IMG/VR virus record: IMGVR_UViG_3300035701_006050
Span: 1 to 23,037 of that record
Strand: one strand, 5' to 3'
From: a virus
Length of the DNA: 23,037 nt
The translations under genes and the position numbers were made by a program. The notes under the pieces are model-generated. The model ran no database searches. It had not been told where the DNA came from and saw only the letters and a program-made list of their open reading frames with translations. This document shows positions 14,166-20,964 of this stretch, one piece after another (position 1 is the first letter of the stretch; every line of letters starts with the position of its first letter).

Positions 14166-15227
14166 TTAACTCACTTCTTCAGCCTTAGACAGTACATCCT
14201 CAGGTGCTTCATCCGGAGCCATTAAAAACTTCGGGATCGCCCAGAGGCCTTCAATATTGATCATAGTGCGTTCTTGGTTGTTATAGGTATTTTGTGCTGT
14301 TCGTCCAAGCGCGTAGACTTTTGATCCTTTGCCAATAGTGTTTAGGACCGGTCGAAGATGCGCAGGAACCCATCCTACAACTTCAACATCGCCATCCTCA
14401 TCGGTTAGGGTAAGGCGTGCGTTTCCCGTTGATTGATTGGGTACATAATCTACATCATCAACATCTCCACAAACAATACACATCCGTCGAGGATCATCTT
14501 CATGCGATTTGTGCCAATCCGAGACATCATTAACACCAACAAGGTTATCCTTGAAGTATTTTTCAATGACTGCTTCGGGACCAGGGAAGCCTTCAATTGC
14601 AGCTGGTTTGAACTTTAGATTTGAATATTCATTCAGCGCTATTGAGCCATCAGTCGGTTGGGTTTTTGCTGGGTTTGCCCGGAATTTAACCGATTCAAAT
14701 ATAGGCACATCAACTTTGCCAGCAAGTCTTTCGCTAAGAACCATTGTAAATTTCACAGGCATTTTCATGTCAGGTGATTTTGCAACACCAACGATATTCT
14801 GAATGAGCCGCTCTGATGGGAGTGGTTTTCCATAATCATCGTTCTTTGATCCAGACTTAAATATCTTTCGCGGATCAAGTGGTACACCCTGTGCATTTGT
14901 TAGGCCCTGTGCGATAGCCTTTTTCGGGTCGTTGCCGTAAACAGTTTGAGCAGTGGCTCGCATTGTTCTTAATACGTCCATAGGAGTAGCAACACGCACA
15001 ACCATTCCCTCATAAAACTTTGCTGGGGAACGGAGTTCCTTTTTCCAGGCTCCTTTTAGCCGGAGGAAAGCTCGTTGCTCCTGCTCGATTGCAGATAGGT
15101 CGGTGCGAAGCTTCTTAACCAATGCAAGCTCTTGCTCCCACTGGTCGAACACTTCTTTTTTCTCTATACCAAGCTTTTCCTCGACCTGCTTGGCTAGGTC
15201 ACTTAGTTTGTCTTGTATTTCAGACAT
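14166..15227 (-). CDS. OB-fold single-strand-DNA-binding (RPA-like) protein
   Basis: The N-terminal 65 residues are predicted coiled coil (VEEKLGIEKKEVFDQWEQEL). The middle is of unknown fold. The C-terminal region holds CIVCGDVDDVDYVPN, RLTLTDEDGDVEVVGW and GSKVYALGRTAQNTYNNQER, which read as the strands of an OB fold in archaeal RPA-like proteins. Position directly before the RecA-like ATPase and inside a replication region supports ssDNA binding. The ATG at 15227 has GTGATC with a short spacer, matching the anti-Shine-Dalgarno tail; the reading from a GTG at 15236 is less likely. It is the first gene of a four-gene unit with a TATA box 34 bases upstream. Confidence 0.65.
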   Translation of the reverse strand: MSEIQDKLSDLAKQVEEKLGIEKKEVFDQWEQELALVKKLRTDLSAIEQEQRAFLRLKGAWKKELRSPAKFYEGMVVRVATPMDVLRTMRATAQTVYGNDPKKAIAQGLTNAQGVPLDPRKIFKSGSKNDDYGKPLPSERLIQNIVGVAKSPDMKMPVKFTMVLSERLAGKVDVPIFESVKFRANPAKTQPTDGSIALNEYSNLKFKPAAIEGFPGPEAVIEKYFKDNLVGVNDVSDWHKSHEDDPRRMCIVCGDVDDVDYVPNQSTGNARLTLTDEDGDVEVVGWVPAHLRPVLNTIGKGSKVYALGRTAQNTYNNQERTMINIEGLWAIPKFLMAPDEAPEDVLSKAEEVS

Positions 15228-15254
15228 AATGATCACTTCTAAAGAACACGTATT

Positions 15255-15268
15255 AGATATATAAATCT
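15255..15268 (-). promoter_or_regulatory. TATA box for the OB-fold/RecA-like operon
   Basis: The minus strand reads AGATTTATATATCT, centred about 34 bases before the ATG at 15227. This leaves room for a very short leader carrying the GTGATC ribosome site. Confidence 0.6.
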
Positions 15269-15274
15269 ATTTGA

Positions 15275-15505
15275 TTATTCACTTTTAACGGGCTTTTTCT
15301 TTGGAGATTTGCCGGGGTTTTTAGGCACACCTTTAGCACGGAAATCATCTATATCGAGAAAAGTCGTATGATTATGGGGGCACTTATATATCACCGTTTT
15401 TTTGCCATCCTTTCGAATGGCTCCCGATATATGATAAAAGGATGCCGTCATTTCACACACCATACATTTAGTGATATCCGATACCTCATATCCGTCATGC
15501 TTCAT
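15275..15505 (-). CDS. 76-residue zinc-binding protein with Lys-rich tail
   Basis: Cys14-x2-Cys17 (KCMVCEM) and Cys42 with His44/His46 (KCPHNHTTF) form a plausible zinc ribbon of about 30 residues. The C-terminal 20 residues are rich in Lys and Pro (NPGKSPKKKPVKSE), as in nucleic-acid-binding tails. It has its own TATA region and no ribosome site, so it is probably a leaderless single-gene transcript. Function unknown; the layout suggests a small DNA- or RNA-binding protein. Confidence 0.72.
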   Translation of the reverse strand: MKHDGYEVSDITKCMVCEMTASFYHISGAIRKDGKKTVIYKCPHNHTTFLDIDDFRAKGVPKNPGKSPKKKPVKSE

Positions 15506-15514
15506 AATAAAATA

Positions 15515-15533
15515 TAGATATATATAATATTAC
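15515..15533 (-). promoter_or_regulatory. TATA region for the 76-residue zinc protein
   Basis: The minus strand is an unbroken AT stretch (TAATATTATATATATC) centred 19-23 bases before the ATG at 15505. The exact box within it cannot be fixed. It shares the 104-base divergent gap with the plus-strand promoter at 15574. Confidence 0.5.
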
Positions 15534-15573
15534 TTAAACACTTGTGCGTACGCCAAAAACGAACACACCAAAT

Positions 15574-15587
15574 CATTTAAATAATTT
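15574..15587 (+). promoter_or_regulatory. TATA box for the plus-strand replication operon
   Basis: CATTTAAATAATTT is centred 30 bases before the ATG at 15610, with no ribosome site between, fitting a leaderless start of the kinase/nuclease/helicase unit. Confidence 0.6.
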
Positions 15588-15609
15588 CAACTCTTTCTGA
15601 TTACTCACG

Positions 15610-16185
15610 ATGCCTTACTCTATTGCGTTTGTTGGATATGATAGTTCTGGAAAGACAACCATAATCAACAACTTAAAAAAGATTCTTAAGACAAAGGTGG
15701 TTCATCACAACAAAATCAGTAGACTAATGTATCGACCACAACCCACCTATGTATGGGAAGTGTTTACTTTTTGTGAAGTCTCTCTTCGCAACAGCTGGCT
15801 AAAATATCTTTCTCATTTAACCTCTCTTACTTTAGACCGATGCTATATATGTGCATTAGTGTATTCTAATTTAGAAGGGCATCCATCTCTGATGCACCGA
15901 GTAGCGAAGAGAGCCTTCCGCCCCGATATTATATGTTTATTAGAACCCGCTGAAGAAATTGTTCCAAAGGCAAATCGATTTATCGTAGAATACCAAAAAA
16001 CATTAGCCGACGAGGGTTATATTAATTTTGAAAACAAACCATATCCCTTTGGAATGATATCATTCTGGAAATATCCCGAGATACTTTATACACCTCACCT
16101 CGAGGGGCTCGTAGAACTTATAGGAGCAATTATATGGCAACCAGTTTTACATTCGTCGTCGATACGCGCGAACCGGAAAAGTTAA
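15610..16185 (+). CDS. Thymidylate-kinase-like P-loop protein
   Basis: A small (191-residue) nucleoside-monophosphate kinase fold. The P-loop FVGYDSSGKTT has its core at Gly9-Thr16. LDRCYICALVYS (Asp76, Arg77) corresponds to the DR(Y/W) motif of dTMP kinases, and FRPDIICLLEP matches the PDL-x-hydrophobic-L strand. It would phosphorylate dTMP or another nucleotide to supply viral DNA synthesis. A different phosphate acceptor is possible, since the lid region is not clearly recognisable. The 3' end overlaps the XPF-like gene by 52 bases. Confidence 0.75.
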   Translation: MPYSIAFVGYDSSGKTTIINNLKKILKTKVVHHNKISRLMYRPQPTYVWEVFTFCEVSLRNSWLKYLSHLTSLTLDRCYICALVYSNLEGHPSLMHRVAKRAFRPDIICLLEPAEEIVPKANRFIVEYQKTLADEGYINFENKPYPFGMISFWKYPEILYTPHLEGLVELIGAIIWQPVLHSSSIRANRKS

Positions 16186-16832
16186 AAAATAAGGCCGCCG
16201 AGGATTATGAAAACATTTCTTTTGAAGCATTGTCGTCCGGTGATTTTGCCTGCAGAAAGGACTCTATACTAATCGCGGGTATTGAACGAAAAGAACTTAA
16301 AGACGCAGTGGGGTCCCTCAAGAATAAACAAAAATCATCCCCGGAGGGCCCGCCCAGACTTTTTGATCAAATGACTAGACTTCGAGCCGACTATCCTGTT
16401 GCATTTTTAATACTTGAAGGCGACATAGATTCACTGTATGGCTTCTATAAGAGATTCGGATTGCATTTTAATGAAGCATCTTTTTGGGGGGCAATAACCT
16501 CTATCTCAGTTAGAGAGAATATCCATATTCTATGGACTCCCAGGATGTCAAAAACAATAGACGTCGCGTACAGGGTATGCGCAAAGATGGCAGAAGGCAA
16601 ATATCAGTTACCCAAGAAGTGGAAACCCAAAAGCACAAACACACCTGCAGACTTGTTAGAACTGATCCCAGGTGTTGATAAAGACATAGCAATAAAGTTA
16701 TTAAAGAAATACAAATCTATCGAGATAATTAGTTCTCAAACGTTGAAAGAATTAAAAACAATCGATGGAGTTGGCCCCACTACTGCCAAAAACATAAAAC
16801 GGTGTTTGTGCGAATATGTCGAACTTGTATGA
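16134..16832 (+). CDS. XPF/ERCC4-family nuclease with HhH2 domain
   Basis: A structure-specific endonuclease of the XPF/Mus81 family, which cuts branched or flapped DNA. The ERCC4 catalytic signature is complete: VVDTREP (8-14), Gly36-Asp37, and GIERKELKD (Glu51-Arg52-Lys53 with Asp57). A tandem helix-hairpin-helix domain follows at about 172-228 (ELIPGVDKDIAIKLLKKY and TIDGVGPTTAKNIK), for dimerisation and duplex binding. At 232 residues it is the short archaeal form without the SF2 helicase. AGGAG lies 8 bases before the ATG. It overlaps both neighbours, so kinase, nuclease and helicase are translationally linked. A role in processing replication or recombination intermediates is inferred. 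Confidence 0.93.
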   Translation: MATSFTFVVDTREPEKLKNKAAEDYENISFEALSSGDFACRKDSILIAGIERKELKDAVGSLKNKQKSSPEGPPRLFDQMTRLRADYPVAFLILEGDIDSLYGFYKRFGLHFNEASFWGAITSISVRENIHILWTPRMSKTIDVAYRVCAKMAEGKYQLPKKWKPKSTNTPADLLELIPGVDKDIAIKLLKKYKSIEIISSQTLKELKTIDGVGPTTAKNIKRCLCEYVELV

Positions 16833-17967
16833 GATATGTCACCAATGGATGACCGAACGTAAGATCGGGTTCGTTGATCTAATATTACCGCATTACGTTG
16901 CGGCGGCCTGTTGCCACGTTATGAATTTAGAAAACAAAAGGAGAGAGTTTTATTTTGAGCATGGTCAGCCAGCCGATTTGAGATTGCACGTCTTCTTTAC
17001 AGCACCACCAGGGTATATGAAAACCTTTATCCTTAAACGGTGTCTAGATAGGAACAATTCTTTGTTTGGCAATTCAATAATCAAGACCGCATTCTTAGGT
17101 GAGATGACCACGGCAGGATTCATTGGAACAACCGAAATGGTTGATGGTGATACTATAACGCACACCGGTGCTGCATATGATTTCCAGGAGCATATATTAG
17201 GTATTGATGAATTTTCAGTTATCACCAATATGATGCAATCAGAACATTCAAAGAATCTGGATAACGCTATGCTTACGGCATTGGATTCAGGATATATTAT
17301 AAAGAGATTAGCGTCCGGTGAAATCAGATATGAAACTCATCTAACATTATTTACAGGATCACAACCAGCCAGGTTTAATTTAACATCCGGATTAGGCAGA
17401 AGATTTGATATGGTTTACTTTGTTCCTTCCCAGGCTGAGCAAGTTCAAATGAGGCAGTTCCGCAGGGAGGGTAAAGGAGTTGTCGGGCAGAATGCAACAA
17501 CACAGGCAGTTTATCATCTCACGGAAAGGCTTACGGATGACCTCAAGAGAGTACGTCAGCTATCCTTTGACGACTCTATATATAAGGCGTTAGATGCCTT
17601 CAGGATACCTCATTTTGAAGAGCCCCTCTATGAAAAGCTTGCAATGGGGATGTCACTTGCAACCCAAAAGATAGAGGAAGACTTCGTGGTGAAGTGCACA
17701 CCTCAAATACAGGCAGTGTGGAACCAAGAATATCAGTGGCGATTTAAGATTAAAGCCGGCGCACAAGATTCACAGGTCATGCAAATAATTACAGAGAATC
17801 CAGGAATAGATGAGAGTATTCTTAAAGACCTATTATTAGATTTTGGTATGTCTTACGCCGAAACATTTATGGCAATAGAAAATTTGCACCACCAGCGCCG
17901 GATAGGTATAGTGTTTGATACCAAGGACGCAAAGAACCGAAAGCGATATTTATGGCCTTGGCACTAA
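16816..17967 (+). CDS. MCM-like AAA+ helicase, minimal form
   Basis: Candidate replicative helicase. The AAA+ core shows Walker A as FFTAPPGYMKT (63-70), an MCM-style MTTAGFIGT strand (97-105), Walker B ILGIDEF (Asp131, Glu132), sensor 1 at TLFTGSQPARFN (177-188) and an arginine finger in LGRRFD (193-198), close to the LLSRFD of MCM. The C-terminal 60 residues look like a winged helix. It lacks the N-terminal OB and zinc domain of cellular MCM (383 residues against 600 or more). Walker A has Ala for the first Gly, and Met before Lys. It starts inside the end of the nuclease gene. Assignment to the MCM group is by motif. Confidence 0.78.
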   Translation: MSNLYEICHQWMTERKIGFVDLILPHYVAAACCHVMNLENKRREFYFEHGQPADLRLHVFFTAPPGYMKTFILKRCLDRNNSLFGNSIIKTAFLGEMTTAGFIGTTEMVDGDTITHTGAAYDFQEHILGIDEFSVITNMMQSEHSKNLDNAMLTALDSGYIIKRLASGEIRYETHLTLFTGSQPARFNLTSGLGRRFDMVYFVPSQAEQVQMRQFRREGKGVVGQNATTQAVYHLTERLTDDLKRVRQLSFDDSIYKALDAFRIPHFEEPLYEKLAMGMSLATQKIEEDFVVKCTPQIQAVWNQEYQWRFKIKAGAQDSQVMQIITENPGIDESILKDLLLDFGMSYAETFMAIENLHHQRRIGIVFDTKDAKNRKRYLWPWH

Positions 17968-17976
17968 TAGCAAAAT

Positions 17977-18081
17977 ATGATAACTACCGACGAACTTCTT
18001 ACAGAAATTTTAGCTGAACTGAAGGGTATCCACGCCACTCTGGCTCTTATTGAGGATAATACAGCAGCTGGCATAATGTAA
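17977..18081 (+). CDS. 34-residue peptide
   Basis: A short frame starting 9 bases after the helicase stop and ending 27 bases before glutaredoxin. The product (MITTDELLTEILAELKGIHA...) reads as one amphipathic helix with heptad-spaced Leu and Ile. No ribosome site is visible. The opposite-strand frame across the same region overlaps two real genes and is rejected. Plausible but unproven. Confidence 0.4.
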   Translation: MITTDELLTEILAELKGIHATLALIEDNTAAGIM

Positions 18082-18108
18082 CCTCCGCGTCGACCGAGGA
18101 ATAAGATT

Positions 18109-18357
18109 ATGATTGAAATATATACCCTGCCCAATTGCGCAGAATGTATTAGAGTTAAGAATTGGCTAAAAGATCGCAACATTCCCTATGTGGAGTATGA
18201 TCTAAAGCAGCCCCATAATAGAGAAGCGCGAAAGAATTGGCGTGAAATGGGTCTTAATATAGCGCCAGTCATTGTGTGCAAAAAAATGGGAGAGGAGAGC
18301 ATCATCACCGAGTTGGAGATATGCTCAGAGGAGTATTATCGGCGGTTTGTCGACTAG
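18109..18357 (+). CDS. Glutaredoxin-like thiol oxidoreductase
   Basis: An 82-residue thioredoxin-fold protein with the redox pair Cys10-Ala-Glu-Cys13 (LPNCAECIRVKNWL) and a cis-proline loop NIAPVIV. The CxxC of classical glutaredoxin is usually CPYC, so this is a variant closer to NrdH-like proteins. It may supply electrons to a ribonucleotide reductase for dNTP synthesis, although none is present in the window. GAGG lies about 10 bases before the ATG, within a motif that recurs elsewhere. Last gene of the plus-strand operon; its stop overlaps a convergent gene by 4 bases. Confidence 0.88.
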   Translation: MIEIYTLPNCAECIRVKNWLKDRNIPYVEYDLKQPHNREARKNWREMGLNIAPVIVCKKMGEESIITELEICSEEYYRRFVD

Positions 18358-18503
18358 TGTTTTCTAACCAGAGCCAAAAAGACTATTGCGGCACCAACAC
18401 AAATCCAGCACGCTGGGCCTCCCAATATACATAGTATACAGATAGGAACGAAACATACTGCCTGGATTTTATTAAATGGGTGTAATTCTGCCCACTTAAC
18501 CAT
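18354..18503 (-). CDS. 49-residue membrane protein with two hydrophobic segments
   Basis: The ATG at 18503 overlaps the preceding gene's end by 8 bases and has AGGT 6 bases upstream. The product starts MVKWAELHPFNKIQ, then has AVCFVPICILCILGG and ACWICVGAAIVFLALV, two membrane spans with five Cys, and ends RKH. Composition, coupling and complete use of the gap up to the convergent glutaredoxin stop support it. Function unknown. Confidence 0.65.
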   Translation of the reverse strand: MVKWAELHPFNKIQAVCFVPICILCILGGPACWICVGAAIVFLALVRKH

Positions 18504-18993
18504 ACATATACCTGCTTGCGTCCGTGTATTTTTTTGTACTTAGGTTGGGCGCGAGTTTTTGAATAAATTCATCTATGCTCTCCGAGGGAAGTTCCATGAG
18601 CAGTCTCATGATAACTGTTCTGTATACCTCGGTCTTATCGACTCCGAGCGAATCCATTGCTATTAAGTCTGCAAGAAACATATTCGCTAGCTTTTTTGTC
18701 ATGGCACCTATTCGGATATGGTCTTTATATTTTTCATAGCCCTGTAGCACATTTGCGTCGAGGTAGTGGTTGCGGTCTATAGATTGCTCCGCATTAAGAA
18801 GCGTATCAACCATCTTGAAAATATATGCCCGCGTTGCTGCGTCACATAGTGAGAGGATACTCAGAGTGCCGTGTTGTAGAACGGCCACGCTCTCAGGCCC
18901 AGTAGCCATATCTGCCGCCAGCTTGCGGATTATATCACAGTGCTGCTGCAGCTCATCGCGCACGGACTTGGTGAGCCTATCTTGCTTTTTCAT
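18496..18993 (-). CDS. Helical hypothetical protein, 165 residues
   Basis: The ATG at 18993 follows GAGG with a 7-base spacer and lies one base after the epimerase stop. The longer reading from 19152 runs over 150 bases into the epimerase gene and is rejected. The product is alpha-helical throughout, with Leu/Ala-rich amphipathic helices (LSLCDAATRAYIFKMVDTLL) and a basic start. No family recognised; a structural or scaffolding role is possible. Confidence 0.65.
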   Translation of the reverse strand: MKKQDRLTKSVRDELQQHCDIIRKLAADMATGPESVAVLQHGTLSILSLCDAATRAYIFKMVDTLLNAEQSIDRNHYLDANVLQGYEKYKDHIRIGAMTKKLANMFLADLIAMDSLGVDKTEVYRTVIMRLLMELPSESIDEFIQKLAPNLSTKKYTDASRYMYG

Positions 18994-19010
18994 CTTATGC
19001 CTCGGTTGAC
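18992..19010 (-). repeat. 19-base motif, copy at the ribosome site of the helical-protein gene
   Basis: The minus strand reads GTCAACCGAGGCATAAGAT and is followed directly by G to give the start codon of the next gene. It contains that gene's GAGG site. It is one base different from the polB copy at 10256-10274. Confidence 0.5.
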
Positions 19011-19888
19011 TTGTCTTTCCATGTGTTTCTTTTTTTAAGCGTTCTTTTGATAACCTCTTCCGAGGTATATTTTGGATGCCACCCTTCTGCTTTCGCTTTG
19101 GTGATATCCATATAGGTAATCGGAACATCTCCTGGCCATCCTCCTTCGCCACCCGTATATGCGGTTTGGGTTGGATATGTTTTCATGTGCTTGAAGATGA
19201 CTTCTGTTAAGCCATCAACGGATATGTTATCAGCTCCACTTAGATTGTATACCTCAGCGTCATTTGTCTGTATCTTTTCGGGAAATAATGTAAGTGCTCT
19301 TATACAATCCGATACATCCATATATGATTTTCGTTGTTGTCCGTCGCCAAGGATTTCCAGATTGGCGGGGTCTGCTTCTAACTTTCGTGTGATATCATAG
19401 ATGGCGCCTCCGGCGAGATAAGGACCGGCGACGTTGGCAAAGCGGAATATCCATCCCTTAATACCGTACAGGTGGCAGTAAGAACGGATAAATGCTTCCC
19501 CTGTGATCTTGCTTGCAGCATAATGTGATATAGGATTCGTCGCTGCTGTCTCGGGAGTAGGCATCTGCTGTGCTTTTCCATACACCGATGATGATGATGA
19601 AAACACTATCTTCTTCACGTCATTGCGGCGGATCCATTCTAAGAGTGTTAATGTACCCGCTACATTGTTATGATACATTTTCGCAATACTAAAAAAACTC
19701 TCTCGGATATCAGATGTTGCTGCCAAGTGGTATACTATATCCACCGGTTCACGGGGATACGCATCTTGATGATAAATATCATTTCCCTCTACGAGATCCA
19801 TTCCTATAACTTCAACTTTTTGGCTTTCAAGGTACTTTTTAAGATTTGTTCCTATGAAGCCGCGGTGTCCTGTGACGAGTGCTCTCAC
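18995..19888 (-). CDS. NAD-dependent nucleotide-sugar epimerase (extended SDR)
   Basis: An extended short-chain dehydrogenase/reductase of the UDP-glucose 4-epimerase group. It has the NAD-binding TGHRGFIG (6-13), DIVYHLAA, FSSSSSVYG (catalytic Ser/Thr strand) and active-site Tyr-x3-Lys in HYAASK. FRFANVAGP and the GDGQQRKSYMDVSDC region match NDP-sugar binding. It likely interconverts or oxidises a nucleotide sugar feeding the glycosyltransferases in the window; the exact sugar is not readable. At 297 residues it is slightly short. The start is a GTG at 19888 with GGAGG 8 bases upstream and a GTGA junction, which supports the unusual start codon. Confidence 0.92.
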   Translation of the reverse strand: MRALVTGHRGFIGTNLKKYLESQKVEVIGMDLVEGNDIYHQDAYPREPVDIVYHLAATSDIRESFFSIAKMYHNNVAGTLTLLEWIRRNDVKKIVFSSSSSVYGKAQQMPTPETAATNPISHYAASKITGEAFIRSYCHLYGIKGWIFRFANVAGPYLAGGAIYDITRKLEADPANLEILGDGQQRKSYMDVSDCIRALTLFPEKIQTNDAEVYNLSGADNISVDGLTEVIFKHMKTYPTQTAYTGGEGGWPGDVPITYMDITKAKAEGWHPKYTSEEVIKRTLKKRNTWKDKSTEA

Positions 19889-20094
19889 TTATTTTCCTCC
19901 TTTTCTTGCTTTGCTTTGTCGAGGTCTTCTTTTGTATCCCATCTTCTAACAAATGTGTTGCATTCCCAGCCAGCTATTCCATAAAGAACATTTGGTGTTT
20001 TATAGGTGCATCTGCCTTTAGCATTTGTTCGAAGGCTTTCTATGCTTCCGTAAATACATTTAGAGCACGTCTCTTCCCAATTAAGTTTTGGCAT
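19885..20094 (-). CDS. 69-residue Cys-rich protein
   Basis: Cys10-x2-Cys13 (ETCSKCIYG), Cys29 and Cys45 (GWECNTFVRRW) form a probable four-Cys metal site, and a charged helix (KEDLDKAKQEKEENK) ends the protein. The spacing resembles the 62-residue protein at 10604-10792, possibly a distant relative. AGGAG lies 7 bases before the ATG. It lies between queD and the epimerase and is coupled to the latter. Confidence 0.72.
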   Translation of the reverse strand: MPKLNWEETCSKCIYGSIESLRTNAKGRCTYKTPNVLYGIAGWECNTFVRRWDTKEDLDKAKQEKEENK

Positions 20095-20105
20095 AATAGT
20101 TCTCC

Positions 20106-20471
20106 TTACCAGCTCTCTTCAGCCCATGAGGTTGGTGTTTCCCAGATACGTATACGAGTAATCTGAATTGCTGGATTATCCCACACGCTGTCCAGTTGAA
20201 TTTTTAAATATCCCACTAGATTTTCAGCGGTGGGGTTCTTATTATAGCTGCGGAGACCCCGTAATTCATTTAAATACTTGTGGTCGAATGACACTAAATT
20301 AACGGTGTCCTTGAGCTCGTGAAAATCTATAACCATACCGTGGCTATCAATATCTCCTTCGACTTCTATTTCGACCTTATATGTGTGTCCGTGGAGTTCT
20401 GCACACGGTGATGTATAGGGGAGTATTAGTTTATGTGCTGCGTCCCATTGAAAAATTTTACACACTTTCAT
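20106..20471 (-). CDS. queD: 6-carboxy-tetrahydropterin synthase (QueD)
   Basis: QueD converts dihydroneopterin triphosphate to 6-carboxy-5,6,7,8-tetrahydropterin, the substrate of QueE. The zinc ligands are His13 (DAAHKL), His27 and His29 (LHGHTY). The catalytic Cys23 lies in C-x3-H-G-H, the spacing typical of QueD. Asp63-His64 (FDHKYLN), NPTAENL and the C-terminal WET segment complete the active site. At 121 residues it is a normal QueD. The ATG overlaps the preceding gene's stop (ATGA) and follows GGAGGAG. Use for archaeosine/queuosine-type tRNA or DNA modification depends on the other enzymes; the DpdA-like gene favours DNA. Confidence 0.94.
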   Translation of the reverse strand: MKVCKIFQWDAAHKLILPYTSPCAELHGHTYKVEIEVEGDIDSHGMVIDFHELKDTVNLVSFDHKYLNELRGLRSYNKNPTAENLVGYLKIQLDSVWDNPAIQITRIRIWETPTSWAEESW

Positions 20472-20629
20472 ATTAGCTCCTCCAGCATTACTAACATATA
20501 CTCATCCATATTAGGACAGAGCTTTTGGACTTTCTGGCGTGCTTCATCATCTACTTTTGCCAAGACGGCCACTTCTATGTGACGGTCAGTCCACGTTAGT
20601 TTTCGGCAATAAAAAGTATATTTTAGCAT
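20468..20629 (-). CDS. 53-residue hypothetical protein, first gene of the queD operon
   Basis: I use the ATG at 20629. The in-frame ATG at 20656 lies within the TATA box and cannot be in the transcript. The product (MLKYTFYCRKLTWTDRHIEV...) has a beta-hairpin-like start and a helical acidic end, with no recognised family. It is coupled to queD by an ATGA overlap. Confidence 0.6.
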   Translation of the reverse strand: MLKYTFYCRKLTWTDRHIEVAVLAKVDDEARQKVQKLCPNMDEYMLVMLEELI

Positions 20630-20653
20630 ATTCTCTATAACGAGAATAGCTAA

Positions 20654-20669
20654 CATATTTATATTATTT
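20654..20669 (-). promoter_or_regulatory. TATA box for the queD operon
   Basis: The minus strand reads AAATAATATAAATATG, centred about 32 bases before the ATG at 20629. It drives the leftward unit through queD, the epimerase and the small membrane protein. Confidence 0.6.
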
Positions 20670-20680
20670 GCGAACCGGGG

Positions 20681-20866
20681 CTACTCTGTGCCAGGGATGC
20701 ACGGCTCTTCGCCGCACTCTGTGGCTATAATCTCGAACATTTCATTGATATCGTACCCATCATTCCAGGCGTCAATGAGATCTTCAATGGCTAATCTAAT
20801 AGCCTCTTCCTCATCATCGCTGAATTGTACGCCTGAGCGTTTAAGGGTTACTTCAAATGCTGCCAT
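20681..20866 (-). CDS. 61-residue acidic hypothetical protein
   Basis: The ATG at 20866 follows AAGGAG with a 7-base spacer and shares a TAATG junction with the 32-residue zinc protein. The product is strongly acidic and helical (FSDDEEEAIRLAIEDLIDAW), with two Cys near the end (ECGEEPC). It could be a small inhibitor or DNA mimic given its charge, but nothing shows this. Confidence 0.65.
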   Translation of the reverse strand: MAAFEVTLKRSGVQFSDDEEEAIRLAIEDLIDAWNDGYDINEMFEIIATECGEEPCIPGTE

Positions 20867-20964
20867 TATATTGCTCCTTTATCAAAGCAGGTTGTGCAGA
20901 CATATCTACCGAACCATCTTATGCATTCGGCATTGTTTCCACACACACTACACTTTTCTTTCAT
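20866..20964 (-). CDS. 32-residue zinc-finger protein
   Basis: A tiny gene between the UDG gene and the acidic protein. The ATG at 20964 overlaps the UDG stop (ATGA) and its TAA overlaps the next ATG (TAATG). The product has Cys5-x2-Cys8 (KCSVCGNN), Cys14 and Cys23-x2-Cys26 (VCTTCFDKG), a compact zinc-finger layout. Tight coupling on both sides makes it credible despite its size. Confidence 0.68.
   Translation of the reverse strand: MKEKCSVCGNNAECIRWFGRYVCTTCFDKGAI

Noticed and set aside
17964-18182. 72-residue frame on the minus strand between helicase and glutaredoxin
   Set aside because: It overlaps the start of glutaredoxin and has no ribosome site or recognisable content. The plus-strand genes explain the region.
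18994-19152. N-terminal extension of the helical protein at 18496-18993
   Set aside because: It would run over 150 bases inside the epimerase gene. The ATG at 18993 has GAGG at the right distance, one base after the epimerase stop.
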